Position numbers and translations under genes: made by a program. The notes below the pieces were generated by a model. It saw only the letters and a program-made list of their open reading frames with translations. It was not told the DNA's origin and made no database searches. Shown piece by piece: positions 47,070 through 55,860 of a DNA stretch of 64,000 bases. This DNA is from Methylohalomonas sp964522485 (lineage in GTDB: Bacteria > Pseudomonadota > Gammaproteobacteria > Methylohalomonadales > Methylohalomonadaceae). Location: assembly GCA_964522485.1 (NCBI GenBank), contig CAZFUS010000001.1, forward strand, positions 36,165 to 100,164, written 5' to 3'. Numbering within the stretch: position 1 is the stretch's first letter; each line of letters starts with the position of its first letter.

Positions 47070-48725
47070 TCACTGCTGACCCTGGGCGAAGTCGCCGGCC
47101 CGGTCGATGTCATCCAGGGTGTTGACGTCCAGCCAGTGGCCGTTGATGTAATTGACCCGTACAGGCCTGCCATTGTCGACCAGGAAGTTGAGGAGATCCG
47201 GTACATCCAGCTGCTCGAAGTCCGGCCGGGCGCGCAGCACGGACAACCCTTCATGCAGCCATTTGACGCCCTCGCCACGGGCACGCAGCATGCCTATCCA
47301 GCGTCCCGATGGATCGCTGTAGCGGGGATTGGCCTGTGCCGACATATGCTTGAGATAGACATCCTCACGGAACAGGGAGCGGTCGTCGCCGCGTGAACAA
47401 TAGGCATAATCCGGTGATCCGCTGATGTAGCTGCCGCTCAGCTGCGAGTCGACCACAATAATCAGCTCGCCATCGCTGTCGAGAAGATCTCGCAGGATGT
47501 AGCTGCGAAACAGCAGGTCGCCATAGGTGATCAGCAGATCGCCTTGCAGATCGTCTTCCGCGCAGGCCAGTGAGACGAGTTCACCGGTTGTGTCATGCCG
47601 GGGATTGATACGCAGCTGGATACCGCCGGGATCAATAGTATCGGCTTTGTAGCCGGCGACCACTGTTGTGGTGTTGACACCATGTCGTTTGAATTCATCG
47701 ACCAGTCGGCGCAGCAGTGGTCTGCCGCCGATGGGAAGCATGACTTTGGGCCGGTCATGCGTGAGTTCGCGTAGTGCGCTGCCGCGGCTGGCTGCGAGCA
47801 CCACAGCCCGGGTCTCGACATGCGCCGGTTTCAGATAGCGCAGCTGTGCGCGACTGAGTTCCTCGGCACCCTGCAAATCAAAGAGGTGCTCGACACTGGC
47901 AATCCGGTCCTCGATATCGGCAACCGACTCAGTGCGCTGGATTTCGTGGCCAACACGTTCCATGGCCGCAACCGCTGCCCGCACCATATGGTTGGCCCAG
48001 ATGACCATGCTGATACCGGCCTGACGGAAAACCCCGGTCGGCGTACTGTAATATTTGGTAGGTACGATCACGATCGGGCAACGGCCGGCCCACTCACGTG
48101 TGAAATCTAGGATTTCATCCGGCCGTGCCAGCTTGCTGTGAATCAGAATGCCGTCGGCACCGGCGATGCGATAAGCCTCCGCCCGCCGCAATGCCTCGCT
48201 CAGATCCCAGCCGGCGATCAATGCCTCACAGCGGGCGATGACGCAAAAATCCGGATCATTCTGGCTATCCTTGGCCGCCTGGAGTTTGCCGCAGAATTCG
48301 TTAATGTCGGCGAGAGGTTGTTGTTCGCTGTCGAGGAAGCTGTTCAGCTTGGGAAACTGTTTGTCCTCGATAGCCACTCCCGCAACACTGCGCTGTTCGA
48401 GCTTTCTGACCAGGCGGCGCATGTTGTTGAAATTGCCATAGCCGGTGTCACCGTCCAGCAGGATGGGAATATCGGTGATATCAGACATGAACTCGAGCAT
48501 GTCGACTATCTGTGTCCAGCTGGCCTCGTTGCTGTCGCGTACGCCGAACTGGGCGGAAATGGCCAGACCACTGGCCCAGATGCCCCGGAAACCGCAGTGC
48601 TGAACGATGCGCGCGGACAGGCCGTTGTGAGCCTCTATCAGAAATTCGAGCCGCTGCGATTTCAGCATGGCCCGTAACAGGGCAGCCTTGGTCGGTTGTT
48701 CGAAGCTGTGGGGTTGCGTAGCCAT
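47070..48725 (-). CDS. aepX: Phosphoenolpyruvate mutase fused to a nucleotidyltransferase domain
   Basis: The product has 551 residues in two parts. Residues 10-290 are PEP mutase: LLDGDTGYGNFNN (Asp91) and the specific signature EDKQFPKLNS (120-129), which separates it from isocitrate lyase relatives. Residues 307-551 form a nucleotidyltransferase fold (AVVLAASRGSALREL, DRPKVMLPIGGRPLLRRL, LITYGDLLF). Its glycine-rich loop is altered: LAAGRGxRL reads LAASRGSAL. Fusion of the two steps is known in other phosphonate clusters. The gene abuts a second, intact nucleotidyltransferase gene. Confidence 0.93.
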   Translation of the reverse strand: MATQPHSFEQPTKAALLRAMLKSQRLEFLIEAHNGLSARIVQHCGFRGIWASGLAISAQFGVRDSNEASWTQIVDMLEFMSDITDIPILLDGDTGYGNFNNMRRLVRKLEQRSVAGVAIEDKQFPKLNSFLDSEQQPLADINEFCGKLQAAKDSQNDPDFCVIARCEALIAGWDLSEALRRAEAYRIAGADGILIHSKLARPDEILDFTREWAGRCPIVIVPTKYYSTPTGVFRQAGISMVIWANHMVRAAVAAMERVGHEIQRTESVADIEDRIASVEHLFDLQGAEELSRAQLRYLKPAHVETRAVVLAASRGSALRELTHDRPKVMLPIGGRPLLRRLVDEFKRHGVNTTTVVAGYKADTIDPGGIQLRINPRHDTTGELVSLACAEDDLQGDLLITYGDLLFRSYILRDLLDSDGELIIVVDSQLSGSYISGSPDYAYCSRGDDRSLFREDVYLKHMSAQANPRYSDPSGRWIGMLRARGEGVKWLHEGLSVLRARPDFEQLDVPDLLNFLVDNGRPVRVNYINGHWLDVNTLDDIDRAGDFAQGQQ

Positions 48726-49475
48726 TCAGTCAGGCAGTGTCAGCTGGGGCAGTATTTCCCGTTCGGCACGTTCAGCGTCGGCGGGGAAGTCGATCTCGAT
48801 CCAGGGCAGGCCTGTGATATCTTCATAGCCGAAAGCAGCCGGCGCTCTAAGCAGCCGATCCCGGATGACTTCTTCGTAAGGTTCATTGCGGTGCCCGGTT
48901 TGTATGTATTGTGCGGCGACCGTGGCCAGTGCCGCAGCTTCTTCGGCCGAAAAGCGAAAAAAACCGACAGACTCCCCCTGCAGATCAAAATGCAGATCAT
49001 TATCGATGCACTTGCGAAAATCAATCAACTGCTGTGCGCGTACGCACAGCTTGACAGGTTCTTCACCGGCTTCAAAGTCACGATCAAGTAAAAAGCAGTT
49101 GGCATGCCGGGTGTCGCAGAGACGCCTGATCAGAGTGTGGTCGTATAACACGTCGGCGTCCATCAGCAATATGGATTCACCAGCGGTAAGTATGTCCCCG
49201 GCAGCAAGCAGGCTGACCACACTGCCATCACGGAAATCGGGATTGTACCGGCTGTCCAGTTTCAGATGGTAATCTTTACTGCAGAGGCTGGCCTCAATCA
49301 TGGCAGCCTGATAACCGGTCACAATGGTGACGCGGCCAATGCCGCAATAACGCAGAATATGCAAATGACGTTCAAGCAGTGTCACACCGCCAAACTCAAG
49401 CAGACACTTGGGACGATTTTTCGAAACAGCGCCCAGCCGTTCGCCGACACCCGCTGCGAGGATTATGGCATGCAT
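48726..49475 (-). CDS. Nucleotidyltransferase, probably CTP:2-aminoethylphosphonate or related cytidylyltransferase
   Basis: The product has 249 residues. The N-terminal LAAGVGERLGAVSKNRPKCLLEFGG is an intact nucleotide-binding loop of the LicC/PntC-type nucleotidyltransferases; VTIVTGYQAAMIE, LLAAGDILTAGESILLMDADVLYD and, later, EEVIRDRLLRAPAAFGYEDI and WIEIDFPADAERAE follow. In this operon the expected substrate is 2-aminoethylphosphonate, giving CMP-AEP for transfer to a lipid or polysaccharide. The substrate is inferred from context only; phosphocholine or a sugar phosphate is possible. Confidence 0.75.
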   Translation of the reverse strand: MHAIILAAGVGERLGAVSKNRPKCLLEFGGVTLLERHLHILRYCGIGRVTIVTGYQAAMIEASLCSKDYHLKLDSRYNPDFRDGSVVSLLAAGDILTAGESILLMDADVLYDHTLIRRLCDTRHANCFLLDRDFEAGEEPVKLCVRAQQLIDFRKCIDNDLHFDLQGESVGFFRFSAEEAAALATVAAQYIQTGHRNEPYEEVIRDRLLRAPAAFGYEDITGLPWIEIDFPADAERAEREILPQLTLPD

Positions 49476-49486
49476 GAGAGGGTTCT

Positions 49487-50800
49487 TCAGTTATGATCGA
49501 ATCGACGATCCGGTATGCTGTCAGAATCGTAGAGCCGGCTCGGTGCCGGCGCTTCATGCCATTCGAGATCACAGCACAAAACGGCGCACTCACGTTTAAG
49601 CTGGACCACGCGGGTCAGCGTCAGACACATACAGGCATCGGTTAACGACAGATATGGCCGGGTCAGCTGTACCTTGTCGGGATTGGCCATGGCGCGTCTG
49701 AAGTAAGGCCGGTGTGCCCAATTGGCGCCGCGGCCATCGAGCAGCGGTGCCAGCCTGGAGTCGCGTTGAACAGCACGTTGTTCCGGTGTGACGTTCTCAC
49801 CGATCTGGGTACCGAATTCATTCAACAGATAAAAGCGCAGCACGCGATCGTAGCCCGACATTTCCTCGGTTGCCGACTGGATGTTCAGTCCCGCTGCAAG
49901 CATATTGGCGCAGCGGTTGAACGCGTCGATATAATCGTCGACGGCGCGGCTGAATTCATCTTTTTCATCGAGGTTGTGACGGATCATCAATTCCTGAATG
50001 CGGTTGAACTGACTATTCTGTGATTGAGGCGCACTGTTCAGGTCAAAGGATTCTGAAAACAGGAAACCCTGGACCAAATCGACATCGGCATTGATTGCCA
50101 TGACAGCCTGCTCCTCAGTCTCGATGCCCTCGGCCAGTACCAGACCGGCCATCTCGTGAATCAGGCCGGCGATCATACCCAGGCTACGCCGAATCTCGGG
50201 CTCCTGCGCTGCGCGCTGGATCATGACGCGGTCGAGCTTGACGATGTTCGGTTTGAGCCGCCAGATGCGTTCGAAGTTTGAGTGGCCGGCGCCGAAGTCG
50301 TCGATAGCCACCATGCAGCCAAGTTCACGGTAGTGAGAGACGGCGTGTTCGAGAACATCTTCGTCCGGGATGCCGGTTTCCATGATTTCTATGACGACAC
50401 GGTGTGGAGGAAAATCGTATTTGCGGAGCAAATCTGTAAAAAATGAACCATGCTGACGGCTGTTGATGACGACCACCGGACTGACATTCAGGAACAGCCA
50501 GGCGTTCTCCCGCTTGCGGGTGCTGAAATTGCCGACGTGGAGGGCGCGCATGAGCCGGTCCAGGTAGATGGTGTCTTCGATGGAACGGGCCGTTCCCAGC
50601 AACCGCCCCGGCGGGATCAGTCGGCCATTTGGATCTATGCAGCGGGTGAGACCTTCGCAGCCGACCATGCGTTTATGGGCGAAGCTGTAAATCGGCTGGA
50701 ACAGACTAAATAATTGATACTCTGAATGGCGTGCTGTGAGCAGGCCATCCGATTCCTGAATAGACTGTTCAATTTCCAGCAGGGTATCTGTCATACTCAT
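49487..50800 (-). CDS. EAL-domain c-di-GMP phosphodiesterase with C-terminal PDC/cache-like domain
   Basis: The product has 437 residues from MSMTDTLLE. The EAL domain (about 28-265) retains the catalytic residues: Glu49 (in EGL), Asn105, Glu138/Glu141 (EIMETG), DDFGAG at 167-172, Lys188, LAEGIETEEQ and QGFLF. It is therefore probably an active c-di-GMP hydrolase. Residues 275-420 resemble a PDC/cache sensor (NEFGTQIGENVT, RPYFRRAMANPDKVQLTRPYLSLTDACMCLTLTR) but without transmembrane helices, so it would be cytoplasmic. It ends 11 bases before the nucleotidyltransferase gene, so it probably leads the phosphonate operon. Confidence 0.9.
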   Translation of the reverse strand: MSMTDTLLEIEQSIQESDGLLTARHSEYQLFSLFQPIYSFAHKRMVGCEGLTRCIDPNGRLIPPGRLLGTARSIEDTIYLDRLMRALHVGNFSTRKRENAWLFLNVSPVVVINSRQHGSFFTDLLRKYDFPPHRVVIEIMETGIPDEDVLEHAVSHYRELGCMVAIDDFGAGHSNFERIWRLKPNIVKLDRVMIQRAAQEPEIRRSLGMIAGLIHEMAGLVLAEGIETEEQAVMAINADVDLVQGFLFSESFDLNSAPQSQNSQFNRIQELMIRHNLDEKDEFSRAVDDYIDAFNRCANMLAAGLNIQSATEEMSGYDRVLRFYLLNEFGTQIGENVTPEQRAVQRDSRLAPLLDGRGANWAHRPYFRRAMANPDKVQLTRPYLSLTDACMCLTLTRVVQLKRECAVLCCDLEWHEAPAPSRLYDSDSIPDRRFDHN

Positions 50801-51068
50801 GCCCCGGATTTTCTTTGTAAAATTGCCCAATCATCATCTTAAGCCTGTATGCTGATGGAAGAAAGTCATTGTCGAAGGCAAAATACTGTCAGCGTTCCGG
50901 ATGACGGTTGATTGTTCGAGTAGCCAGATGGCCGTGTACCGGCAGGGTATAATCCGGCAGCTTCGGCAATCCAGTTTGACAGCCATTTTTTTATTAATGA
51001 AAACAATGACCCATCATCTAGTATAAGAGTTGGTTGCAGGCTTTTTAAGGTTAAGGGGATTCGAGTTC
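50801..51068. promoter_or_regulatory. Divergent region between the EAL gene and kinase 1
   Basis: This 268-base gap separates the leftward EAL/phosphonate operon from the rightward kinase gene. It contains a TATAAT at 50949-50954, a TTGACA at 50977-50982 and a TATAAG at 51023-51028, but none of these pairs has proper spacing. Promoters for both directions should lie here. AAGGGG at about 51055 serves as the kinase ribosome-binding site. Confidence 0.4.
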
Positions 51069-52364
51069 GTGGCTGAACAGCTTCCTGAAAAACTTGGCAA
51101 GTACGATGTTCTGCGCCAGATCGGGCGGGGTAGCATGGGGGTCGTGTACGAAGGCTATGACCCCTATCAGGATCGCAAGGTTGCCATCAAGGTAGCGTTG
51201 GCGGAATCCCTGCGGGATAAGGAAGTGGGACCTCGTTATCGCAAGATGTTCTTCAATGAGGCCCATACGGCCGGCCGTCTCAAACATCCGAATATTATTG
51301 AAATTTTTGATGCCGGCGTGGATGAAGATCACTGCTATATTGTCATGGAGCTTATCGAGGGTAGCAGAACATTACGTAATTATTGCCGGGTGGAAAATCT
51401 GCTGCCTTACAAACGTGTTGTTGAGATCATATTTATATGTGCCAAGGCACTGGATTATGCTCACAGCAAGGGAGTTATTCATCGGGATATCAAACCGACC
51501 AATATACTTCTGACCCGTGAGGGTAATGTAAAAATCAGCGATTTCAGTATTGCTCATGTCATAAGTGCCGAGGCAGCCACCAATACGCTGCCTACCGGTT
51601 TCGTAGGTTCGCCCCGCTACATGTCCCCCGAACAGGTTCAGGAAGATTCGATAACAAATCAGACGGATCTGTTTTCGCTGGGAATCGTCATGTATGAACT
51701 CTTGACCGGATTTCATCCGTTTGCAGCAGATGGCTTCTCGCGTCTGATTTATAAAATCATTCATGAACCCCCGCCCCCACTTAAGACCTACAGAGCTGAT
51801 ATACCAAATATCCTGGAGAAAATAGCCTATCACTCACTGCAGAAAGTTCCGAGTAAACGTTACAAGATGGGGCTCAATCTGGCGGCGGATCTAAGTCTGG
51901 CTTTTGATCATCTTGAACAGCCGGAAGCAGAGATCGAGATCAAAGAAAAATTCAATGCCATTCGTGAACTCGATTTTTTCAGTGATTTCAGCGATGCGGA
52001 ACTGTGGGAGATCGTACGTGCATGCAGCTGGCAGGAATACGAATCCGGCAAGCAGATCATTACTGAGGGCGAGATCGATGAATCCTTCTTTATTCTGCTG
52101 TCCGGGATTGTTGAGGTCAGAAAAGAGGGCGCTTACGTAGGGCTATTGCATGAAGGAGACTGCTTCGGCGAAATGGGATATCTGACCAAGTCGCATAGAA
52201 CAGCTACAATTGTCTCGAGAAACCGGGTCAGCGTGATGAAAATAAATGCTACCCTGATTGAACAGGTTTCGACGGAGTGTCAGCTGCATTTTACCAGGGT
52301 TTTTCTGCAAACACTGGTGAAAAGATTATCAGAAACAACCGCCATGCTCGCAGCACAGTCTTAA
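51069..52364 (+). CDS. Serine/threonine protein kinase fused to a cyclic-nucleotide-binding domain (kinase 1)
   Basis: The product has 431 residues from GTG 51069, which has AAGGGG nine bases upstream; a TTG at 51030 is also in frame. The Pkn2/Hanks-type kinase domain (about 10-280) has IGRGSMGVVYEG, VAIK (Lys41), VIHRDIKPTN and SPRYMSPEQ, but the magnesium motif reads DFS (158-160) rather than DFG. Residues 300-420 form a cNMP-binding domain with GDCFGEMGYLTKSHRTATI, including the phosphate-binding Arg. No transmembrane segment is seen. It closely parallels the second kinase 3.5 kb downstream. Confidence 0.93.
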   Translation: MAEQLPEKLGKYDVLRQIGRGSMGVVYEGYDPYQDRKVAIKVALAESLRDKEVGPRYRKMFFNEAHTAGRLKHPNIIEIFDAGVDEDHCYIVMELIEGSRTLRNYCRVENLLPYKRVVEIIFICAKALDYAHSKGVIHRDIKPTNILLTREGNVKISDFSIAHVISAEAATNTLPTGFVGSPRYMSPEQVQEDSITNQTDLFSLGIVMYELLTGFHPFAADGFSRLIYKIIHEPPPPLKTYRADIPNILEKIAYHSLQKVPSKRYKMGLNLAADLSLAFDHLEQPEAEIEIKEKFNAIRELDFFSDFSDAELWEIVRACSWQEYESGKQIITEGEIDESFFILLSGIVEVRKEGAYVGLLHEGDCFGEMGYLTKSHRTATIVSRNRVSVMKINATLIEQVSTECQLHFTRVFLQTLVKRLSETTAMLAAQS

Positions 52365-52369
52365 ATCCA

Positions 52370-53968
52370 CTAACCGGATACGCTTCGATAGCGTTGCAGC
52401 AGACCCATGGTCGAGCTGTCTACGTCCGGATACTCTTCCGCATTGGAAATAGACTGGAGCAGTGATTTTGTTATCTGTTTTCCGAGTTCGACTCCCCACT
52501 GGTCAAACGGGTTGATACGCCACAGAACCGCTTGTACATAGGTTTTGTGTTCATACAATGCCAGCAGGGTACCCAGTACCTCGGCAGTGAGTTCCTGATA
52601 CACTATGGTGTTGCTGGGACGATTGCCGGGATAAAAAGCATGGTTTGAAGCACTCTGATTACCATCCGCTTCGCTGCCGATCATCAGTGACCGTGATTGG
52701 GCCAGGCAACTCGCATATAGAGCCGCTTGCTGACCATTGATGTCCTGAGAGTTTTGCAGTGGCAATAGCAAATCAATGGGTATGAGTTGGGATCCCTGGT
52801 GAAGGGCCTGAAAGAAAGAATGTTGAGCATTGGTGCCGACATTGCCCCAGGTGACAGGAGCTGTATTCCACTCGACCGGATCACCTGAAGTCGTGGTAGA
52901 TTTGCCATTACTTTCCATGACCAGCTGACACAAATAATCGGGTAGCAGGCGCAACCGCTGATCGTACGGAATAATCGCATGGCTGGATGAATTGAAAAAG
53001 TTGATATACCAGATGCCGATTAATGCCAGTAGTACAGGCATATTGCTTTCTAAAGGCATATCGTGAAAATGCTGGTCCATCTGGCTGGCGCCATGCAGAA
53101 AGGAGAAAAATCTTTCTGGCCCGATGGCAAGCAAAGCAGCCAGGCCTGCCGCAGACCAGACTGAATAGCGACCCCCAACCCAGTCCCAGAATTGATATAT
53201 GTTGTCCCGTTTAATGCCGGCACGAATAGCTGCCTCGATGTTCGCAGTTGCGGCCAAAAAATGATCCGGAATCCGTTCGCTCGGGCAGCCATGCTCACGC
53301 AACCACAATTCGGCTGACTCGGCGTTTTTTCGGGTCTCTAGTGTTGTATAGGATTTGGATGAAATAATGAACAGAGTCGTTTCGGCCCGGCAGTCAAGCA
53401 GGGTTTGTTCTATTTCCGTCGGATCGACGTTGGCAACGAAATGCACATTCAAATCGTTTGTCGAGTCGTAGCCCAGGGCATCAGTGACCAGACGCGGGCC
53501 AAGATCCGAACCACCGATGCCAATGTTGACGATAGTATCAATCGGCTTGTTCCCAAATCCGAGCACATGGCCGGCCACCAGCCGATCGTACAGCATGGAC
53601 GCACGTCTTAGCTCGTTTTGTACGGCTTCGCTAATGTTTGATTCAGTGCCATAGCTGTTCGAATTCGCACGTAATAGAGTATGTAGCGCTGCGCGATTCT
53701 CTGTTACATTGACTAACTCACCCGACAAAAGATCTTTGATAGCGGCTTTAAGATCTGCTTCATAAGCAATATTATTCAGCAGCGCCAGTGTTTCAGTTGT
53801 AATTCGATTTTTGGAATAGTCCAGATAGAGTTTCCCGGCCTGGATACTCAAATTTTCAGCCCGGCGAGGTTCGCTGGCAAAGAGGTCACGCATGTGTACA
53901 TTGCACGATTTTTCATGGTGTGCCGCCAGTGCGTCCCAGGCGGTGCCGGCAGGAAGTCGATAATGCAT
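52370..53968 (-). CDS. pgi: Glucose-6-phosphate isomerase
   Basis: The product has 532 residues, near the usual 540-550. Signatures are NIGIGGSDLGPRLV, VANVDPTEIEQTL, WDWVGGRYSVWSAAG, ESNGKSTTTSGD, WGNVGTNAQHSFFQALHQG and the C-terminal INPFDQWGVELGK. It interconverts glucose 6-phosphate and fructose 6-phosphate. ATG 53968 has GAGG five bases upstream and avoids the overlap of 32 bases that the next upstream ATG (54037) would cause. It is the last gene of a leftward CBS-repeat protein-pgi run and converges with kinase 1, only five bases apart. Confidence 0.95.
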   Translation of the reverse strand: MHYRLPAGTAWDALAAHHEKSCNVHMRDLFASEPRRAENLSIQAGKLYLDYSKNRITTETLALLNNIAYEADLKAAIKDLLSGELVNVTENRAALHTLLRANSNSYGTESNISEAVQNELRRASMLYDRLVAGHVLGFGNKPIDTIVNIGIGGSDLGPRLVTDALGYDSTNDLNVHFVANVDPTEIEQTLLDCRAETTLFIISSKSYTTLETRKNAESAELWLREHGCPSERIPDHFLAATANIEAAIRAGIKRDNIYQFWDWVGGRYSVWSAAGLAALLAIGPERFFSFLHGASQMDQHFHDMPLESNMPVLLALIGIWYINFFNSSSHAIIPYDQRLRLLPDYLCQLVMESNGKSTTTSGDPVEWNTAPVTWGNVGTNAQHSFFQALHQGSQLIPIDLLLPLQNSQDINGQQAALYASCLAQSRSLMIGSEADGNQSASNHAFYPGNRPSNTIVYQELTAEVLGTLLALYEHKTYVQAVLWRINPFDQWGVELGKQITKSLLQSISNAEEYPDVDSSTMGLLQRYRSVSG

Positions 53969-54005
53969 AAAGCCTCGATGAAAGAAGATTAAGTAGTGGG
54001 CAAGA

Positions 54006-55097
54006 TCAGGATTCAGAGCGGGATATGAAATGCTCATATATTTGATACAGCTCGTCCGGGGTAAAACCGATTATGACAACCTCCTGTCCTGACTGTAAAA
54101 GATCAGGGTTTTTACCCATGCTGCCATTTTTGTAATTGTATACATAGGTTTCACGCGTCTTCTGATCAATCATTCTGCCCAAAAACGAACTGGACTGATC
54201 TTTCAATCGCTCATCGGCATCAGTGGGGATATCAACCTGATATTCACTGAGTTCTTCTCCACGTCGTATAGCGATGCCACTGGCAAAATTCTTGACAAGG
54301 CCATTATGAACAATACCCCATAGGCCCTGTATATCGCCAGGAGTTACATTGCGTATGTAAAAAACAGAGTTCTCAGAAACGCTTTTTTCTCCCATCAGGA
54401 GTTCACCGACTGTCGTTTCTTGTAGTCGGTACGGTTCACGAATGAACTTTATGGGTTCGTTTCCAGCAATGGTTTCATTTTCCATTAATTCCTGTAAGGT
54501 TGTAACTTCCAGGTGTTCAGTTTTATTGATAACGGATATGGGACTCTCCGGATCGGGCCTGTCCTCCAGGAGCTTGCCAATAGTGGTATCTTTGACTTCA
54601 CCCCCTTCCAAAATTTTTATGGGCTTATTCAGATTGCCACCGCTGTCGCTGAGCAAATCCTTGGCAGTTGTCATCTCAACCTGCTCTTGCTCTCTAACGA
54701 TTGTAAGTGGAGCATCAGGTTCAACTTCCTGTTTTAATTTGTTGAGCGTCTGCTCCTCGAATTGTTGGTCTGGCAGCAGGGACAATGGTTCATCACGACC
54801 GACGAAATCATCCGCATTATCTATTTCGACCGGTTGATCATTATGTTGGGTAATTTCTGTGACGTATTGTTCTGCTTCTTTCCTGATTGCATTCTCTTCT
54901 TCGTCGGCGTCTTTCTCGGGTTCCGTCTCTTCATCCTGATACTGACCTGAAAACTCCATCTGTTCGCCGGCAGGAGCATTATTGAGCGTCTGTGAGTATT
55001 GGTTGGTTATCCATTGTAAGCTGGTGGGTGAATACAAAAACAAATAAACCAGTACTGCCAAAGCAGCAACAATAAGCATAAAAAACAGGTTGCGCAT
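54006..55097 (-). CDS. Membrane-anchored protein with about five tandem 28-residue repeats, unknown family
   Basis: The product has 363 residues that I do not recognise. Residues 5-22 form one transmembrane helix, followed by an acidic linker (55-100). Residues 103-242 hold about five degenerate repeats of some 28 residues with the pattern Pro-Ile/Leu-x-hydrophobic ... Thr-Thr-x-x-x-Leu-Leu, as in APLTIVREQEQVEMTTAKDL, KPIKILEGGEVKDTTIGKLL, SPISVINKTEHLEVTTLQEL and EPIKFIREPYRLQETTVGEL. The C-terminal 120 residues look globular (GLWGIVHNGLVKNF, GEELSEYQVDI). It lies 41 bases after a CBS gene and 37 before pgi. Confidence 0.8.
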   Translation of the reverse strand: MRNLFFMLIVAALAVLVYLFLYSPTSLQWITNQYSQTLNNAPAGEQMEFSGQYQDEETEPEKDADEEENAIRKEAEQYVTEITQHNDQPVEIDNADDFVGRDEPLSLLPDQQFEEQTLNKLKQEVEPDAPLTIVREQEQVEMTTAKDLLSDSGGNLNKPIKILEGGEVKDTTIGKLLEDRPDPESPISVINKTEHLEVTTLQELMENETIAGNEPIKFIREPYRLQETTVGELLMGEKSVSENSVFYIRNVTPGDIQGLWGIVHNGLVKNFASGIAIRRGEELSEYQVDIPTDADERLKDQSSSFLGRMIDQKTRETYVYNYKNGSMGKNPDLLQSGQEVVIIGFTPDELYQIYEHFISRSES

Positions 55098-55138
55098 CAG
55101 GGGTGGTTATTCAGTCTATGAAATGAAGATTGCAGGTA

Positions 55139-55576
55139 TTAACCCACACCGGCGATATAATTTTCCAACTGCTGAATAATAAACTCTTTTTCTGAGATTA
55201 TATTTTTAACGACATCCATTACAGACAGGACACCTATGGGCTTATTGTCCTCAACCACCGGCAAGTGTCGGATATGATGTTTGGACATGATTACCATGCA
55301 GCCTTCTATGGTCTGCTCAGGTTTAACATAGACCACTCGACTGGTCATGATTTCGCGAACCTGGGTGGTTTGCGAAGAGCGATTATTCAGAATAACTTTT
55401 CTGGTGTAGTCGCGTTCAGAAATAATTCCTGCCAGACTATCGTTCTCAATAACCAGTAGAGCGCCTACCTGGGCATCAGCCATCATCTTGATAGCATCAA
55501 TCACCATTTGATCTGGTGAAACGGCATATATACTGAAGCCTTTGGCTTCCAATATCTGTCTTGCTGTCGTGGTCAT
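55139..55576 (-). CDS. Two-CBS-domain protein
   Basis: The product has 145 residues made almost entirely of a CBS pair: MMADAQVGALLVIENDSLAGIISERDYTRKV and MSKHHIRHLPVVEDNKPIGVLSVMDVVKNI. Both modules keep the GxxSxxD-type adenosine-nucleotide motif (GIISERDY and GVLSVMDV). Stand-alone proteins of this type usually bind AMP/ATP or SAM and modulate a partner. It heads the leftward CBS-repeat protein-pgi run and is divergent from kinase 2, sharing the 284-base gap 55577-55860, in which I see no clear promoter pair. Confidence 0.93.
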   Translation of the reverse strand: MTTTARQILEAKGFSIYAVSPDQMVIDAIKMMADAQVGALLVIENDSLAGIISERDYTRKVILNNRSSQTTQVREIMTSRVVYVKPEQTIEGCMVIMSKHHIRHLPVVEDNKPIGVLSVMDVVKNIISEKEFIIQQLENYIAGVG

Positions 55577-55860
55577 GTCGGCACCTCCGCTTCAGACGGC
55601 TTAACTTACGACAACAACCTGAGTTTTTATCCTGAAAATTTAAGAACAGGGGCAGGACGGGCACTGCTGGTAGCCCCGCCGCATTGTCGAATATCCTCTG
55701 AAGAACGATAGCATAGTCCATCAATAGCGTAAAAACGCGAAATGTTTCGCTATCTGTCTCGTGATTTTACAGTACCATTCGATTTGGCCATTTGTCCCGT
55801 CAGATACCGGATCGCCATGGGCCTGGGGCGTCCCAAGTATTTATTTAAAAACAATAAGTT

